Below are positions 27,973 through 36,429 of a stretch of 64,000 nt of DNA, in pieces. Position numbers and translations under genes: made by a program. Source of the stretch: an uncultured Rhodobiaceae bacterium (GTDB lineage Bacteria; Pseudomonadota; Alphaproteobacteria; RS24); NCBI GenBank assembly GCA_937876775.1, contig CALEFA010000070.1, positions 62,001 through 126,000 of the forward strand, read 5' to 3'. Numbering within the stretch: position 1 is the first letter of the stretch; the number at the start of each line of letters is the position of its first letter. The notes below the pieces were generated by a model that worked only from the letters and a program-made list of their open reading frames with translations, searched no databases and had not been told where the DNA came from.

Positions 27973-29295
27973 ATGTCCGAAAAGCCTTATGATCTTGTGA
28001 TAACCGGTGCCGATTTGGCCAGCCACACAGGCAGCGCGGCCACTAATATAGCCATTAAAGATGGCCGCTTCGCCAAAATTGGTGATGTCACTGCAGGGCA
28101 AGGCGCGGCCCATATTGATGCCAAAGGGCTGACGCTTTTGCCCGGTGTGATTGATACGCAAGTGCATTTTCGCGAACCCGGCAATGAGCATAAAGAAGAT
28201 TTGCAATCAGGATCACTCGCTGCCGTGATGGGCGGGGTAACGGCCGTGTTTGAAATGCCCAACACCAAACCACCCACTACCAGCGTCGAAGCGATTGCCG
28301 ATAAAGTGGCGCGTGGACGAAATCGCATGCATTGCGATTTTGCCTTCTATGCTGGCGGCACGCACGAAAATGCTGCGCTTTTGCCTGAGCTCGAACGCCA
28401 AGAAGGGGTTTGCGGGGTGAAAGTTTTCATGGGCTCGTCAACCGGAAACCTGTTGGTTGCTGATGATGATGGCGTGGCTGATATTTTGAAACATATCACG
28501 CGCCGCGCCGCGTTTCACAGTGAAGACGAATTTCGTCTGCGCGAGCGCCGCCCGCTAGCTGAAACTGGCAATGTTGCCACCCATCCGATTTGGCGCGATG
28601 AGGAAGTGGCGATTTCAAGCACACGACGGCTGATTAAAATGGCGCGGGCCGCTGGCAAGAACATCCACGTTTTGCACATCACCACAGAGGAAGAAATGCA
28701 TATTCTGGCCGCTAATCGTGATATTGCTTCGGTCGAAGTGACGCCGCAACATCTGACCTTAGCGGGTCCGCAAGCTTATGATGAGCTTGGCACTTATGCG
28801 CAAATGAACCCACCTATTCGCGACGCGCGCCATCGTGCGGCGTTATGGAAAGCCCTCGAACAAGGTATTGTTGACGTTATTGGCTCCGATCACGCGCCGC
28901 ATACGAAAGAAGAAAAAGCCGATGCCTATCCGCATTCGCCATCTGGCATGCCGGGCGTGCAAACCCTGTTGCCGCTGATGTTACATCATATGAGCGAAGG
29001 TAAATTATCATTAGAAAAATTGGTGAGCCTGACCAGTCTGAACGCCAAAAAATTATTCCGCCTAAAAGATAAAGGCGAAGTGATGGAAGGCGGACATGCA
29101 GATCTGACATTTGTCGATCTGAAGGCCGAGAAAGTAATTGACGAAGCGTGGTTGGCGAGTCGTTGCGGTTGGTCGCCGTTCACCGGTATGACCATTAAAG
29201 GTTGGCCAGTTGGCACGATGGTACGCGGTCAACGGGTCATGTGGGAAGGTGAGTTGCAAACACCAGCCACTGGACAACCTATTGTTTTTGAATAG
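27973..29295 (+). CDS. pyrC: Dihydroorotase, class I (PyrC)
   Basis: A 440-residue amidohydrolase of pyrimidine synthesis, closing carbamoyl-aspartate to dihydroorotate. The metal motif usually HxHxR reads DTQVHFREPG (residues 61-70), so the first histidine is Gln63; the same change is, to my recollection, common in alphaproteobacterial homologues. KVFMGSSTG supplies the carboxylated-lysine region, FHSEDEF and LHITTEEEM further ligands, and IGSDHAPHTKEEK the catalytic Asp. ATG 27973 is preferred to GTG 27964 because AGG lies at suitable spacing. Activity with a Gln in the metal site is assumed from family conservation. Confidence 0.88.
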   Translation: MSEKPYDLVITGADLASHTGSAATNIAIKDGRFAKIGDVTAGQGAAHIDAKGLTLLPGVIDTQVHFREPGNEHKEDLQSGSLAAVMGGVTAVFEMPNTKPPTTSVEAIADKVARGRNRMHCDFAFYAGGTHENAALLPELERQEGVCGVKVFMGSSTGNLLVADDDGVADILKHITRRAAFHSEDEFRLRERRPLAETGNVATHPIWRDEEVAISSTRRLIKMARAAGKNIHVLHITTEEEMHILAANRDIASVEVTPQHLTLAGPQAYDELGTYAQMNPPIRDARHRAALWKALEQGIVDVIGSDHAPHTKEEKADAYPHSPSGMPGVQTLLPLMLHHMSEGKLSLEKLVSLTSLNAKKLFRLKDKGEVMEGGHADLTFVDLKAEKVIDEAWLASRCGWSPFTGMTIKGWPVGTMVRGQRVMWEGELQTPATGQPIVFE

Positions 29296-29331
29296 TAAAC
29301 TTTTAGCCTTTGGCACAATTGGGAGAATAGA

Positions 29332-30321
29332 ATGACAAATACATTTCGCGCTTTACGGCTGAATAAAACCGATGATGGTCAATCACACGAGTTTGTGGAT
29401 TTGACCGACAATGATTTAATGGAAGGCGATGTGACCATTAACGTGTCGCACTCGACGGTTAATTTCAAAGATGGATTGGCCCTGACCGGCGCTTCACCTG
29501 TGGTGCGCGTTTGGCCTCTTGTTCCCGGTATTGATTTCACCGGCACGGTGGAAAGCTCAAATCATGCAGATTTCAAAGCTGGTGACGCGGTTGTGCTGAA
29601 CGGCTGGGGTGTGGGTGAAACGCATTTTGGCGGCTATGCGCAGAAAGCCCGCGTCAAAGGTGACTGGTTGGTCAAACGGCCAGATGCAATTTCGCCATCA
29701 CGCGCTATGGCTATTGGCACGGCCGGTTATACCGCCATGTTGTGCGTTATGGCGATTGAAGCTGGTGTTGATAAACAAGCCGGTGAAATCTTGGTCACTG
29801 GCGCGGCTGGTGGTGTCGGCAGTGTCGCCATCGCGCTTTTGTCGAAGCTTGGCTATCAAGTCGTGGCCTCAACCGGGCGTATGGAAGAAACGGATTATCT
29901 GACGTCATTGGGTGCATCGCGGGTCATTGATCGGGCCACCTTATCTGAAAAAGGCCGTCCGCTTGACCGCGAGACATGGGCTGGTGTGGTTGATGCTGTT
30001 GGCAGTCATACTTTGGCCAATGCCATTGCGCAGACATGCTATGGCGGCACGGTCGCGGCATGCGGTTTGGCGCAAGGCCCCGATCTACCAGCCACGGTGA
30101 TGCCGTTTATTCTGCGCGGCGTAACCTTGCGCGGTATTGATAGTGTGATGGCTCCGAAAGCGCTGCGTGAGGAAGCCTGGGCGCGGCTTGCACAAGACCT
30201 TGATATGGACAAGTTAGACGCGATGAGCGTGCATTATGGCTTAAATGATGTGCCGGACCTCGGCCCGAAAATTCTGGCGGGTCAAGTGCGTGGCCGTGTG
30301 GTCATTGACGTCAACGCCTAA
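29332..30321 (+). CDS. Acryloyl-CoA reductase-type MDR oxidoreductase (AcuI/YhdH family)
   Basis: A 329-residue zinc-independent medium-chain dehydrogenase/reductase. The NADPH-binding motif is VTGAAGGVGSVAIALL, the catalytic-domain start is STVNFKDGLALTG, and the C-terminal IDSVMAP.KAL and GRVVIDVNA match the AcuI/YhdH family. AcuI reduces toxic acryloyl-CoA to propionyl-CoA and is central to DMSP breakdown in many marine bacteria; YhdH is its E. coli homologue. No other DMSP gene (dddL, dddP, dmdA) is here, so the substrate is not settled. A strong terminator follows. Confidence 0.88.
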   Translation: MTNTFRALRLNKTDDGQSHEFVDLTDNDLMEGDVTINVSHSTVNFKDGLALTGASPVVRVWPLVPGIDFTGTVESSNHADFKAGDAVVLNGWGVGETHFGGYAQKARVKGDWLVKRPDAISPSRAMAIGTAGYTAMLCVMAIEAGVDKQAGEILVTGAAGGVGSVAIALLSKLGYQVVASTGRMEETDYLTSLGASRVIDRATLSEKGRPLDRETWAGVVDAVGSHTLANAIAQTCYGGTVAACGLAQGPDLPATVMPFILRGVTLRGIDSVMAPKALREEAWARLAQDLDMDKLDAMSVHYGLNDVPDLGPKILAGQVRGRVVIDVNA

Positions 30322-30338
30322 TCCGACCAGATAAAATT

Positions 30339-30375
30339 ATGGCGTGAACGGAGCCCGCTCACGCCATTTTTATTT
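30339..30375. terminator. Bidirectional Rho-independent terminator
   Basis: Nine-base perfect stem ATGGCGTGA (30339-30347) with TCACGCCAT (30359-30367), loop of 11, followed by TTTTATTT on the plus strand and preceded by ATAAAATT, which gives a U-run on the minus strand. It lies between the convergent AcuI-like and SDR genes and can stop both. Confidence 0.9.
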
Positions 30376-30386
30376 AAATCATAGGC

Positions 30387-31172
30387 CTAAAAAATTGTAT
30401 AGGCGCCATCAACAATAAAGCTATCGCCTGAGTGATAGGCGGAGGCGTCTGACGCCAAATATACCGCGACACCGGCGAAATCTTCAGGCGTGCCCCAGCG
30501 GCGTGCTGGCACACGAGAAATCACCTTGGTCTCAAAAACGTCGCTACCTTGTGCGCCGGCTGTCATATCTGTCGCAATCCAACCCGGCAGGATTGAATTG
30601 GCCCGTACGCCATAGCGACCATGTTCAACAGCAATTGATTTCATCATAGAAATCACCGCCCCTTTGGTGGCGGCGTAATGTTCATTACGGGCCGCACCCT
30701 CAATGGCCGCGAGACTGGCAACGCCGACCAATGAACCGCCCGTGTCGCCGGTTTTGGCGCGCTCAACCATGTGTTTGGCGGCGGCGCGCAAGGTGAAGAA
30801 AACCCCATCCAAATTGACTGCCAGCACATCGCGATAGGCTTGTGTGTCCATTTCAATGAAACTACCCGCCAATTTGCCGATGCCGGCATTGGCGAACACC
30901 GAGTCGATGCGGCCAAAGTGGGCCACAGTTTCAGCGAAAGCGGCATCGACGGCATTTTCGTCCGCCACATTCACATTCCAGCTTTTCACTTTGCCCTTGG
31001 TGTCGCCCGAAAGGGTTTCGACGGCAGCGGCGTTCTTCGTATCATTGGTGCCCCAAATCGCAATATCGGCGCCTGCTTGTGCCATGCCGCGGGCCATGCC
31101 CAGACCAATGCCGCCATTACCGCCGGTTACCAGCGCTACTTTTCCTGTTAAATCAAATGGTTGAAATGTCAT
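30387..31172 (-). CDS. Short-chain dehydrogenase/reductase
   Basis: A 261-residue classical SDR. The cofactor motif is VTGGNGGIGLGMA, NAGIG follows, and the catalytic tetrad includes Ser (VGVASLAAIEG), Tyr and Lys (HYAATKGAV). The basic/acidic pattern (IWGTNDTKN) does not settle NAD versus NADP. The family is large (FabG-like, gluconate 5-dehydrogenase, sugar or steroid SDRs), and substrate cannot be told. Its own promoter is predicted just upstream. Confidence 0.85.
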   Translation of the reverse strand: MTFQPFDLTGKVALVTGGNGGIGLGMARGMAQAGADIAIWGTNDTKNAAAVETLSGDTKGKVKSWNVNVADENAVDAAFAETVAHFGRIDSVFANAGIGKLAGSFIEMDTQAYRDVLAVNLDGVFFTLRAAAKHMVERAKTGDTGGSLVGVASLAAIEGAARNEHYAATKGAVISMMKSIAVEHGRYGVRANSILPGWIATDMTAGAQGSDVFETKVISRVPARRWGTPEDFAGVAVYLASDASAYHSGDSFIVDGAYTIF

Positions 31173-31195
31173 AAAACTCTCCTCTAGTTTTTCTT

Positions 31196-31224
31196 ACTAT
31201 AGCGAAGTGACGGCGCAAGCCCAA
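31196..31224 (-). promoter_or_regulatory. Predicted promoter of the SDR gene
   Basis: Minus-strand TATAGT (31201-31196, five of six to TATAAT) lies 17 bases from TTGGGC (31224-31219). Transcription starts near 31189, close to the SDR ATG at 31172. Confidence 0.45.
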
Positions 31225-31241
31225 GCCCTAAGCGAGGGCTT
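31223..31241. repeat. Seven-base inverted repeat between divergent genes
   Basis: AAGCCCT-AAGCG-AGGGCTT, perfect arms, lies across the SDR -35 and immediately before TTGACG (31241-31246) facing the DUF192 gene. Its place between divergent promoters suggests an operator. Confidence 0.4.
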
Positions 31242-31274
31242 TGACGGTTTATGCAATCAATGGCAGGGTGAGGC

Positions 31275-31745
31275 ATGCGATTCCACAACCGATTTTTCTG
31301 GCTCATTTTCCTGCTTGCGGCGACGCTGATAAATGCATCGGTGGCGCCGGCAAAAGCTGAGGCGCCAGCTGATGATTTGCGTATCACAACCAGCGCCGGC
31401 CAGACCATTGATTTGCAGGTGGCGTTTGCCATCACCCCCGAACAGCAACGCCGTGGGCTGATGTATGTCGAAAATATGCCAGCCAATTATGGCATGGTAT
31501 TTCTGATGCGTCCGCCACGCCAAGCGCATTTCTGGATGCGCAATACAAAATTGCCTTTGGATATGATTTTCATCGCGCCAGGCGGACGCATTGAGCGCAT
31601 TGTCACGCGCTATGACACAAACTCTGACGCCGTGACCAGCTCGCAAGGTTTGGTGTCCGCGGTGCTGGAAATCGCCGCCGATGGTGCGCGTAAATTAGGC
31701 ATTCAACCGGGCGATCGGGTGTCGCATGAAACGGTGCAATTTTAA
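31275..31745 (+). CDS. DUF192 family exported protein
   Basis: A 156-residue protein with a signal peptide (residues 1-29, cleavage probably after APAKA) and one DUF192 domain: FAITPEQQRRGLMYVENMP, then FLMRPPRQAHFWMRNTKLPLDMIFI, the family core. Members are small periplasmic or secreted proteins of unknown function. The stop overlaps the SRAP start by one base, so the two are co-translated. Confidence 0.88.
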   Translation: MRFHNRFFWLIFLLAATLINASVAPAKAEAPADDLRITTSAGQTIDLQVAFAITPEQQRRGLMYVENMPANYGMVFLMRPPRQAHFWMRNTKLPLDMIFIAPGGRIERIVTRYDTNSDAVTSSQGLVSAVLEIAADGARKLGIQPGDRVSHETVQF

Positions 31746-32446
31746 TGTGTGGCCGTTTTGCGCTGACCAGCCCAGCCGCGGCCATTCGGCAATTGGTTGA
31801 TTTTTCCAATCAGCCGAATTTTCCACCGCGTTACAATATTGCGCCGAGCCAAGCGGTGCATATTCTCCGCGCCACCCCTTCGGTTGAAATGGCCATGGTG
31901 CAATGGGGGCTGGTGCCACCATGGGTGAAACCGGAGCAATTACGAGAAAGCGCCAATCGTCCGCAAATCAACGCGCGCGGCGAAACAGTTATGCAAAAAC
32001 CAAGCTTCGAAAATGCCTTTAGGCGACGACGCTGTCTTATTCCGGCTGACGTGTTTTATGAATGGGATCGTAAAACCGGTCAGCCATATCTCATTCGCCG
32101 TCGTGACCGGCAAGTGTTTTTTATCGGTGGTCTATGGGAAATATGGAGCGGCGCCGATGGAAGCGAAATCGAGAGCTGTGCGATTATTACTGTGCCGGCC
32201 AATGATACATTGGCGCATTTCCATCATCGTATGCCAACCATTATAGCGCCGCCGCAAGCCGATGAGTGGCTGCGTTGCCCGGAATCGCGTGCGGCTTCGC
32301 TGACCCCCATGTTGACACCAGCCCCATCTGAGATTTTTGAAGCCTTGCCGATTTCAAAAAGGGTCAATAAGGTGGCGGAGGATGACGAAGATTTATGGCG
32401 CGAAGAGCGGGTCAATGTGCCAGCTAGCCAGTTAGATTTATTTTAG
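31745..32446 (+). CDS. SRAP domain protein (YedK/HMCES family)
   Basis: A 233-residue SOS-response-associated peptidase. HMCES/YedK uses Cys2 to form a stable crosslink with abasic sites in single-stranded DNA, shielding them. Cys2 is present (MCGRFA), as are Asn76 (ANRPQINARGET), Glu106 (VFYEWDR) and His160 (FHHRMPTII), matching the four active-site residues of E. coli YedK. The initiator Met must be removed to free Cys2. Co-translated with DUF192; the pairing is not obviously functional. Confidence 0.93.
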   Translation: MCGRFALTSPAAAIRQLVDFSNQPNFPPRYNIAPSQAVHILRATPSVEMAMVQWGLVPPWVKPEQLRESANRPQINARGETVMQKPSFENAFRRRRCLIPADVFYEWDRKTGQPYLIRRRDRQVFFIGGLWEIWSGADGSEIESCAIITVPANDTLAHFHHRMPTIIAPPQADEWLRCPESRAASLTPMLTPAPSEIFEALPISKRVNKVAEDDEDLWREERVNVPASQLDLF

Positions 32447-32475
32447 TGAGGCCGTAGACGGCAAAGGGGTAAGAG

Positions 32476-33321
32476 ATGAACACAGTCGTGGATCACATTA
32501 TTCTTGCCGTCAATGACCTTGCTCAGGCCACCGCAGATTATGCCTTAATGCTTGGCCGCGCCCCCAGTTGGCAAGGCACACACCCTGATTACGGAAGTGC
32601 TAACACACTGTTTCGTTTGGATAATACCTATATAGAATTGCTTGCTGCCGACGGCCAAGGCTGGGCTGGCGATATGGTGCGCGGGCATATTGCGGCGCAT
32701 GGGGAAAGTCTCACAGCGGTGATTTTCGGCGTTGAAGATATTGACGCATTTGCCAGCCATGCGCGCCAGCAAGGGCTGGAGGTCACTGACCCGCAAGCTG
32801 GCCATGGTGTTGATGTGAACACCGGTGCGAGGCGCTCTTGGCGCAATGTACATTGGGATCGCCAACTGGCACGCGGCATTTTCAGTTTTGCCATTCAGCA
32901 CGATGACCCGACTGCGCTGGCCATAGCGGCGCCGACGGGCGAAGGGCATATGACGGCGGTTGATCATATTGTTGTGCAAACCAATGATGCGGCGGCGGCG
33001 AAGAAATTTTACGGCCAACAAATGGGCGTGCGATTGGCGCTGGAACAATCCAAGCCAGAGTGGGGCGGCGATATGTTGTTTTTCCGCTGCAATCATATGA
33101 CCATTGAGGTTATCGCCACGCAAAAACACAGCTCAGACGAAGACAAGCTCTGGGGCTTGGCGCTAAAAACCGATGATATTGATGCCACCCACGCGCGCCT
33201 CAAACAGGCCGGCGTCAACGTGTCTGATATTCGCGATGGCCGCAAAGCCGGTACGCGCGTGTGCACGGTGAAATCGCATTGTATGGATGTGCCAACTCTG
33301 ATTATCGGTTTGGTTGATTAA
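32476..33321 (+). CDS. VOC-superfamily protein with two glyoxalase-like domains
   Basis: A 281-residue protein with two tandem betaalphabetabetabeta units: residues about 3-140 (VDHIILAVNDLAQATADY) and about 157-281 (AVDHIVVQTNDAAAAKKFYGQQMG). The first resembles Glyoxalase_3/DUF3-type domains and the second the usual VOC fold. Metal-ligand histidines and glutamates may be H7/E54 and H159/E208-like positions, but this cannot be assigned firmly. Members include dioxygenases, isomerases and resistance proteins; no substrate can be named. Its stop codon overlaps the convergent sua5 stop. Confidence 0.78.
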   Translation: MNTVVDHIILAVNDLAQATADYALMLGRAPSWQGTHPDYGSANTLFRLDNTYIELLAADGQGWAGDMVRGHIAAHGESLTAVIFGVEDIDAFASHARQQGLEVTDPQAGHGVDVNTGARRSWRNVHWDRQLARGIFSFAIQHDDPTALAIAAPTGEGHMTAVDHIVVQTNDAAAAKKFYGQQMGVRLALEQSKPEWGGDMLFFRCNHMTIEVIATQKHSSDEDKLWGLALKTDDIDATHARLKQAGVNVSDIRDGRKAGTRVCTVKSHCMDVPTLIIGLVD

Positions 33322-34268
33322 GCCGCCGCTCGCGTTAGCCGGTCATTAATCGCTTCGCCTAATCCGACCCTTGGTATCGGCATAATCGCCAATCGTTTAT
33401 TCTCGGCCAAGGCAATGGCGTCATATTTGTGCAATTGAACAAACAATTGGCTGGCGGCCTCGACGAGATTGCCGCTCGGACTCAAATTGGCTACCACAGA
33501 AGGCGGCGCATCGGGGCCAAACCCTAGCAGCAAGCATTCATCCTGTGGCTCTGTCACATTGATCAGCAAACCGGATTTCGGCGCATAATGCCGTGCCAAA
33601 CGACCTGGCGCCAGTTTGGCTTCGTTGTCGTCACCCTCGGGCACATCGACCAAAGCAAAGCCAAGACAGGCCTCAATATCGGCCCGCGCAATGCCGCCAC
33701 TGCGTAACAGAACTGGCTCCGCATCAAAGCAGCCAATAATTGTCGACTCGAGGCCAATCTGCGCCGCACCGCCGTCTAAAACATCAATATCAGGCAGCAT
33801 ATCTGCGACATGAGCGGCCGTGCTTGGGCTTAGCCGACCTGACGGATTGGCACTTGGTGCGGCTAAGGGACGACCGACCAGATGCAATAATTGTTGTGCC
33901 ACTGGATGTGCCGGACAACGCAAAGCAATCGTGTCGAGGCCGGCACAGGCCAATCGGTCAACCGGGCAAGCAGCGGTGCGCGGTACCACAAGGGTCAGCG
34001 GGCCAGGCCAAAATGCCGCCGCCAATTTTTCGGCCATATCATTAAACTGACCGAGCTGGCGGGCCATTGGCAAATCGACCACATGGCTAATCAGCGGATT
34101 GAAATCAGGCCTCGATTTGGTGGCAAAAATGGCGGCAATGGCGCGGCCATTGGTGGCGTCGGCAGCCAGCCCGTAGACTGTTTCGGTCGGCAGGCCTATT
34201 AAGTGGCCGTCGAGAATCCGGTCACGGCAAGCAGACAGATTGTCGACGCTCGGCAACAGGACAGACAT
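33318..34268 (-). CDS. sua5: L-threonylcarbamoyladenylate synthase (Sua5/YrdC family)
   Basis: A 316-residue enzyme using threonine, bicarbonate and ATP to form threonylcarbamoyl-AMP for the t6A modification of ANN-decoding tRNAs. The YrdC domain (residues about 10-200) has GLPTETVYGLAADA, KSRPDFNPLI (KxR...SxN site) and APSANPSGRLSPS. About 110 C-terminal residues form the Sua5-type extra domain. Starts right after the SDR stop on the same strand. The essential partner TsaD is not in the window. Confidence 0.94.
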   Translation of the reverse strand: MSVLLPSVDNLSACRDRILDGHLIGLPTETVYGLAADATNGRAIAAIFATKSRPDFNPLISHVVDLPMARQLGQFNDMAEKLAAAFWPGPLTLVVPRTAACPVDRLACAGLDTIALRCPAHPVAQQLLHLVGRPLAAPSANPSGRLSPSTAAHVADMLPDIDVLDGGAAQIGLESTIIGCFDAEPVLLRSGGIARADIEACLGFALVDVPEGDDNEAKLAPGRLARHYAPKSGLLINVTEPQDECLLLGFGPDAPPSVVANLSPSGNLVEAASQLFVQLHKYDAIALAENKRLAIMPIPRVGLGEAINDRLTRAAA

Positions 34269-35261
34269 TTAACTGTTTTTGGCCGTCGGTTTTATACGAA
34301 CCACTTTTTTCGCCACCGGCTTTTTCGCGGCAGGTTTTTTCACGGCAGGTTTTTTCACGACAGGTTTTTTCACGACAGGTTTTTTCGTAGCTGGTTTCTT
34401 GCTGGCCGGTTGAGCCGTTTTGGCCTGCGGCGCTTGGTCGGACGCTTTAACAACGCGATTGCGGGTGCCGCGGCCTGAAAATTTGCTCATTAGATTTTCA
34501 GGCATGATTTTAATGAAACTGGTCAGCAGGCGATAAATCCAGCCATTGACAATAACCGGTCCCTTGCCATTCTCGACCGCACGATGGGCATCGTCGACCA
34601 CGCGTGGACCTTCCAGCCAAACAAAATTCGGTAGTTTATTCATTGCGTTGCGATTGCCGGCCACATCGTGAAACTCGCTCCATGTGAAGCCCGGGCAAAG
34701 CGCAATCACATGCACCCCATGTTCTTTATATTCCAACGCTAAGCTTTGGCTGAGGCGCATGACAAAGGCTTTGATAGGGCTGTATAAAGTGCCGCCCTTA
34801 GTGCCGGGCAGGAAGGCCGCAACTGAGGCGACGTTTACAATGCGGCCATAGCCGCGCGCAGCCATTTGCGGGGCAAAAATATGGCAGAATTCGGTCACCG
34901 CGGTCGCCATCACCTGAATCATATCGCTTTGCGCTCGCCAAGCCGCTTGGTCAAAAAGACCGGGCACTGAATAGCCTGCATTATTCACCAAATAGTCAAT
35001 TTGAATGCGTTTCTTTTTCAACGTGGCGGCCAATTGAGCCGGCGCGTCTGCTTCTACCAAATCGGCTGTCAGCACGGTGACTTTGACGCCAAAAGCGGCA
35101 GTTAATTCGCTGGCCAAGGCTTCAAGGCGGTCTGTGCGACGGGCAGTTAAAACGAGGTCATAATCGCGGGCCGCCAAATAGCGGGCATAATCGCGCCCGA
35201 TACCTGCTGACGCGCCGGTGATAAGCGCCGTAAACCTATTATTTTTGTTTGAACTGGTCAT
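34269..35261 (-). CDS. SDR oxidoreductase with C-terminal Lys/Pro/Ala repeat tail
   Basis: A 330-residue protein. Residues about 8-265 form a classical SDR domain: ITGASAGIGRDYAR, NNAGYSVPG and active-site YSPIK (Tyr-x3-Lys) are intact. The last about 55 residues are histone H1-like: pentapeptides of the KKPxV/KKPxA type with no acidic residues, and a tail near +15 in charge. No known SDR needs such a tail. ATG 35261 is chosen over an in-frame start at 35312, which runs into the opposite gene's promoter. Substrate is unknown. The tail could bind nucleic acid or membranes, or be a neutral slippage product. Confidence 0.85.
   Translation of the reverse strand: MTSSNKNNRFTALITGASAGIGRDYARYLAARDYDLVLTARRTDRLEALASELTAAFGVKVTVLTADLVEADAPAQLAATLKKKRIQIDYLVNNAGYSVPGLFDQAAWRAQSDMIQVMATAVTEFCHIFAPQMAARGYGRIVNVASVAAFLPGTKGGTLYSPIKAFVMRLSQSLALEYKEHGVHVIALCPGFTWSEFHDVAGNRNAMNKLPNFVWLEGPRVVDDAHRAVENGKGPVIVNGWIYRLLTSFIKIMPENLMSKFSGRGTRNRVVKASDQAPQAKTAQPASKKPATKKPVVKKPVVKKPAVKKPAAKKPVAKKVVRIKPTAKNS
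34331..34390. repeat. Tandem 15-bp repeat coding for the KKPxV tail
   Basis: Four back-to-back copies of CAGGTTTTTTCACGA or close variants (34331-34345, 34346-34360, 34361-34375, 34376-34390), with decayed copies on both sides. Unit length equals five codons, so changes in copy number keep frame. The T6 runs favour replication slippage. Confidence 0.9.
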
Positions 35262-35356
35262 TTTTACCTCAGTAATTGCTATTCCGTTTGATAGGCCATA
35301 TCCTAGGCGCAACTTATAGCGAAATTAACACTGTAGTGCCAGAGCAAGGAAAATAT

Positions 35357-36421
35357 ATGCCCGATGTCAAACAGAACGGCCAAGCGCATGGCTTGAGCTA
35401 CCCATTTGAGAGCTTGCCAGAAACCAATAATGTTATTGAGGTCGCGCCCGGGGTTTATTGGATACGCATGGTTCTTCCTTATTCTCTCGATCACATTAAT
35501 TTGTGGCTACTGGAAGATGACGATGGCTGGACGGTGGTTGATACATGCGTTGATATTGATAGTTCGCGCCAGCAATGGGAAAATCTATTCGTTGGTTTTA
35601 TGGGCGGTAAGCCGATTAAGAAAGTTATCGTCACACATATGCATCCAGACCATGTTGGCCTAGCCGGTTGGTTGGTGAAACGGTTTGACGCGCAATTTTA
35701 TATGTCGCGTACCGATTATTTAATGTGCCGCGCCATGGCCGCCGATACCGGTCGCAAAGCGCCTGAAGAAGCTATTCGGTTTTATAAAGCGGCCGGTTTT
35801 AATGATGAGGGTTTGGCCCGTTATCAAGCCCGCTTTGGCGGTTTTGGCGAGCATATCCACGAACTGCCGCAAGCCTATCGGCGCCTACAACAGGGGCAGG
35901 AATTAACCATTGGTGGGCGCATTTGGCGGGTTGAAGTTGGCTCTGGCCATGCGCCAGAACATATTTGCCTATACTGCGAAGAACTGAAATTACTCATATC
36001 CGGCGATCAGGTGATCCCACGGATTTCCTCAAATGTTTCCTTGTTTCCGACCGAGCCATTTGGCAATCCGCTGCAAGATTGGATTGATAGTTGCGCCCGT
36101 TTGGTTTCGGTTCTGCCATCTGACCTGCTGGTTTTGCCGGCTCATAATGAACCATTTTACGGCTTGCACGAGCGCCTCAATGCTTTGATCAATGGCCACG
36201 AAAAATCATTGGCGCGGCTAACCGAGGTTTGTGCTGAGCCGCATCGCGCTGTCGATAAAGAAGTTTTTTCGTGTTTGTTTAAGCGCCCCATTGGCCCGGA
36301 TGTGTTTTTCATGGCGACCGGTGAGAGCCTCTCACATCTAATGTGTCTGGTGCATCGCGGCGCGCTGAAAATGGACATTGACGATGGTGGTGTCGCGTAT
36401 TTTTCTAAAAAAGCCGCCTAG
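35357..36421 (+). CDS. Metallo-beta-lactamase-fold hydrolase
   Basis: A 354-residue protein with the HxHxDH metal motif in THMHPDHVGLAG, a second His in GSGHAPEHICLY, Asp in LLISGDQVIPRIS and the last His in VLPAHNEPFYG: a full binuclear zinc site. The layout is that of the hydroxyacylglutathione-hydrolase or lactonase-like subfamily; the C-terminal about 90 residues form a helical extension. ATG 35357 with upstream GGA is chosen over an in-frame ATG 81 bases earlier. Upstream of xseB; eight bases separate them. Substrate unknown; a thioesterase or lactonase is possible. Confidence 0.85.
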   Translation: MPDVKQNGQAHGLSYPFESLPETNNVIEVAPGVYWIRMVLPYSLDHINLWLLEDDDGWTVVDTCVDIDSSRQQWENLFVGFMGGKPIKKVIVTHMHPDHVGLAGWLVKRFDAQFYMSRTDYLMCRAMAADTGRKAPEEAIRFYKAAGFNDEGLARYQARFGGFGEHIHELPQAYRRLQQGQELTIGGRIWRVEVGSGHAPEHICLYCEELKLLISGDQVIPRISSNVSLFPTEPFGNPLQDWIDSCARLVSVLPSDLLVLPAHNEPFYGLHERLNALINGHEKSLARLTEVCAEPHRAVDKEVFSCLFKRPIGPDVFFMATGESLSHLMCLVHRGALKMDIDDGGVAYFSKKAA

Positions 36422-36429
36422 GAGAGATC

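Noticed and set aside
34311-34405. Regular repeats resembling a short CRISPR or satellite
   Set aside because: Units are adjacent 15-mers with no spacers and lie in frame within an SDR coding region.
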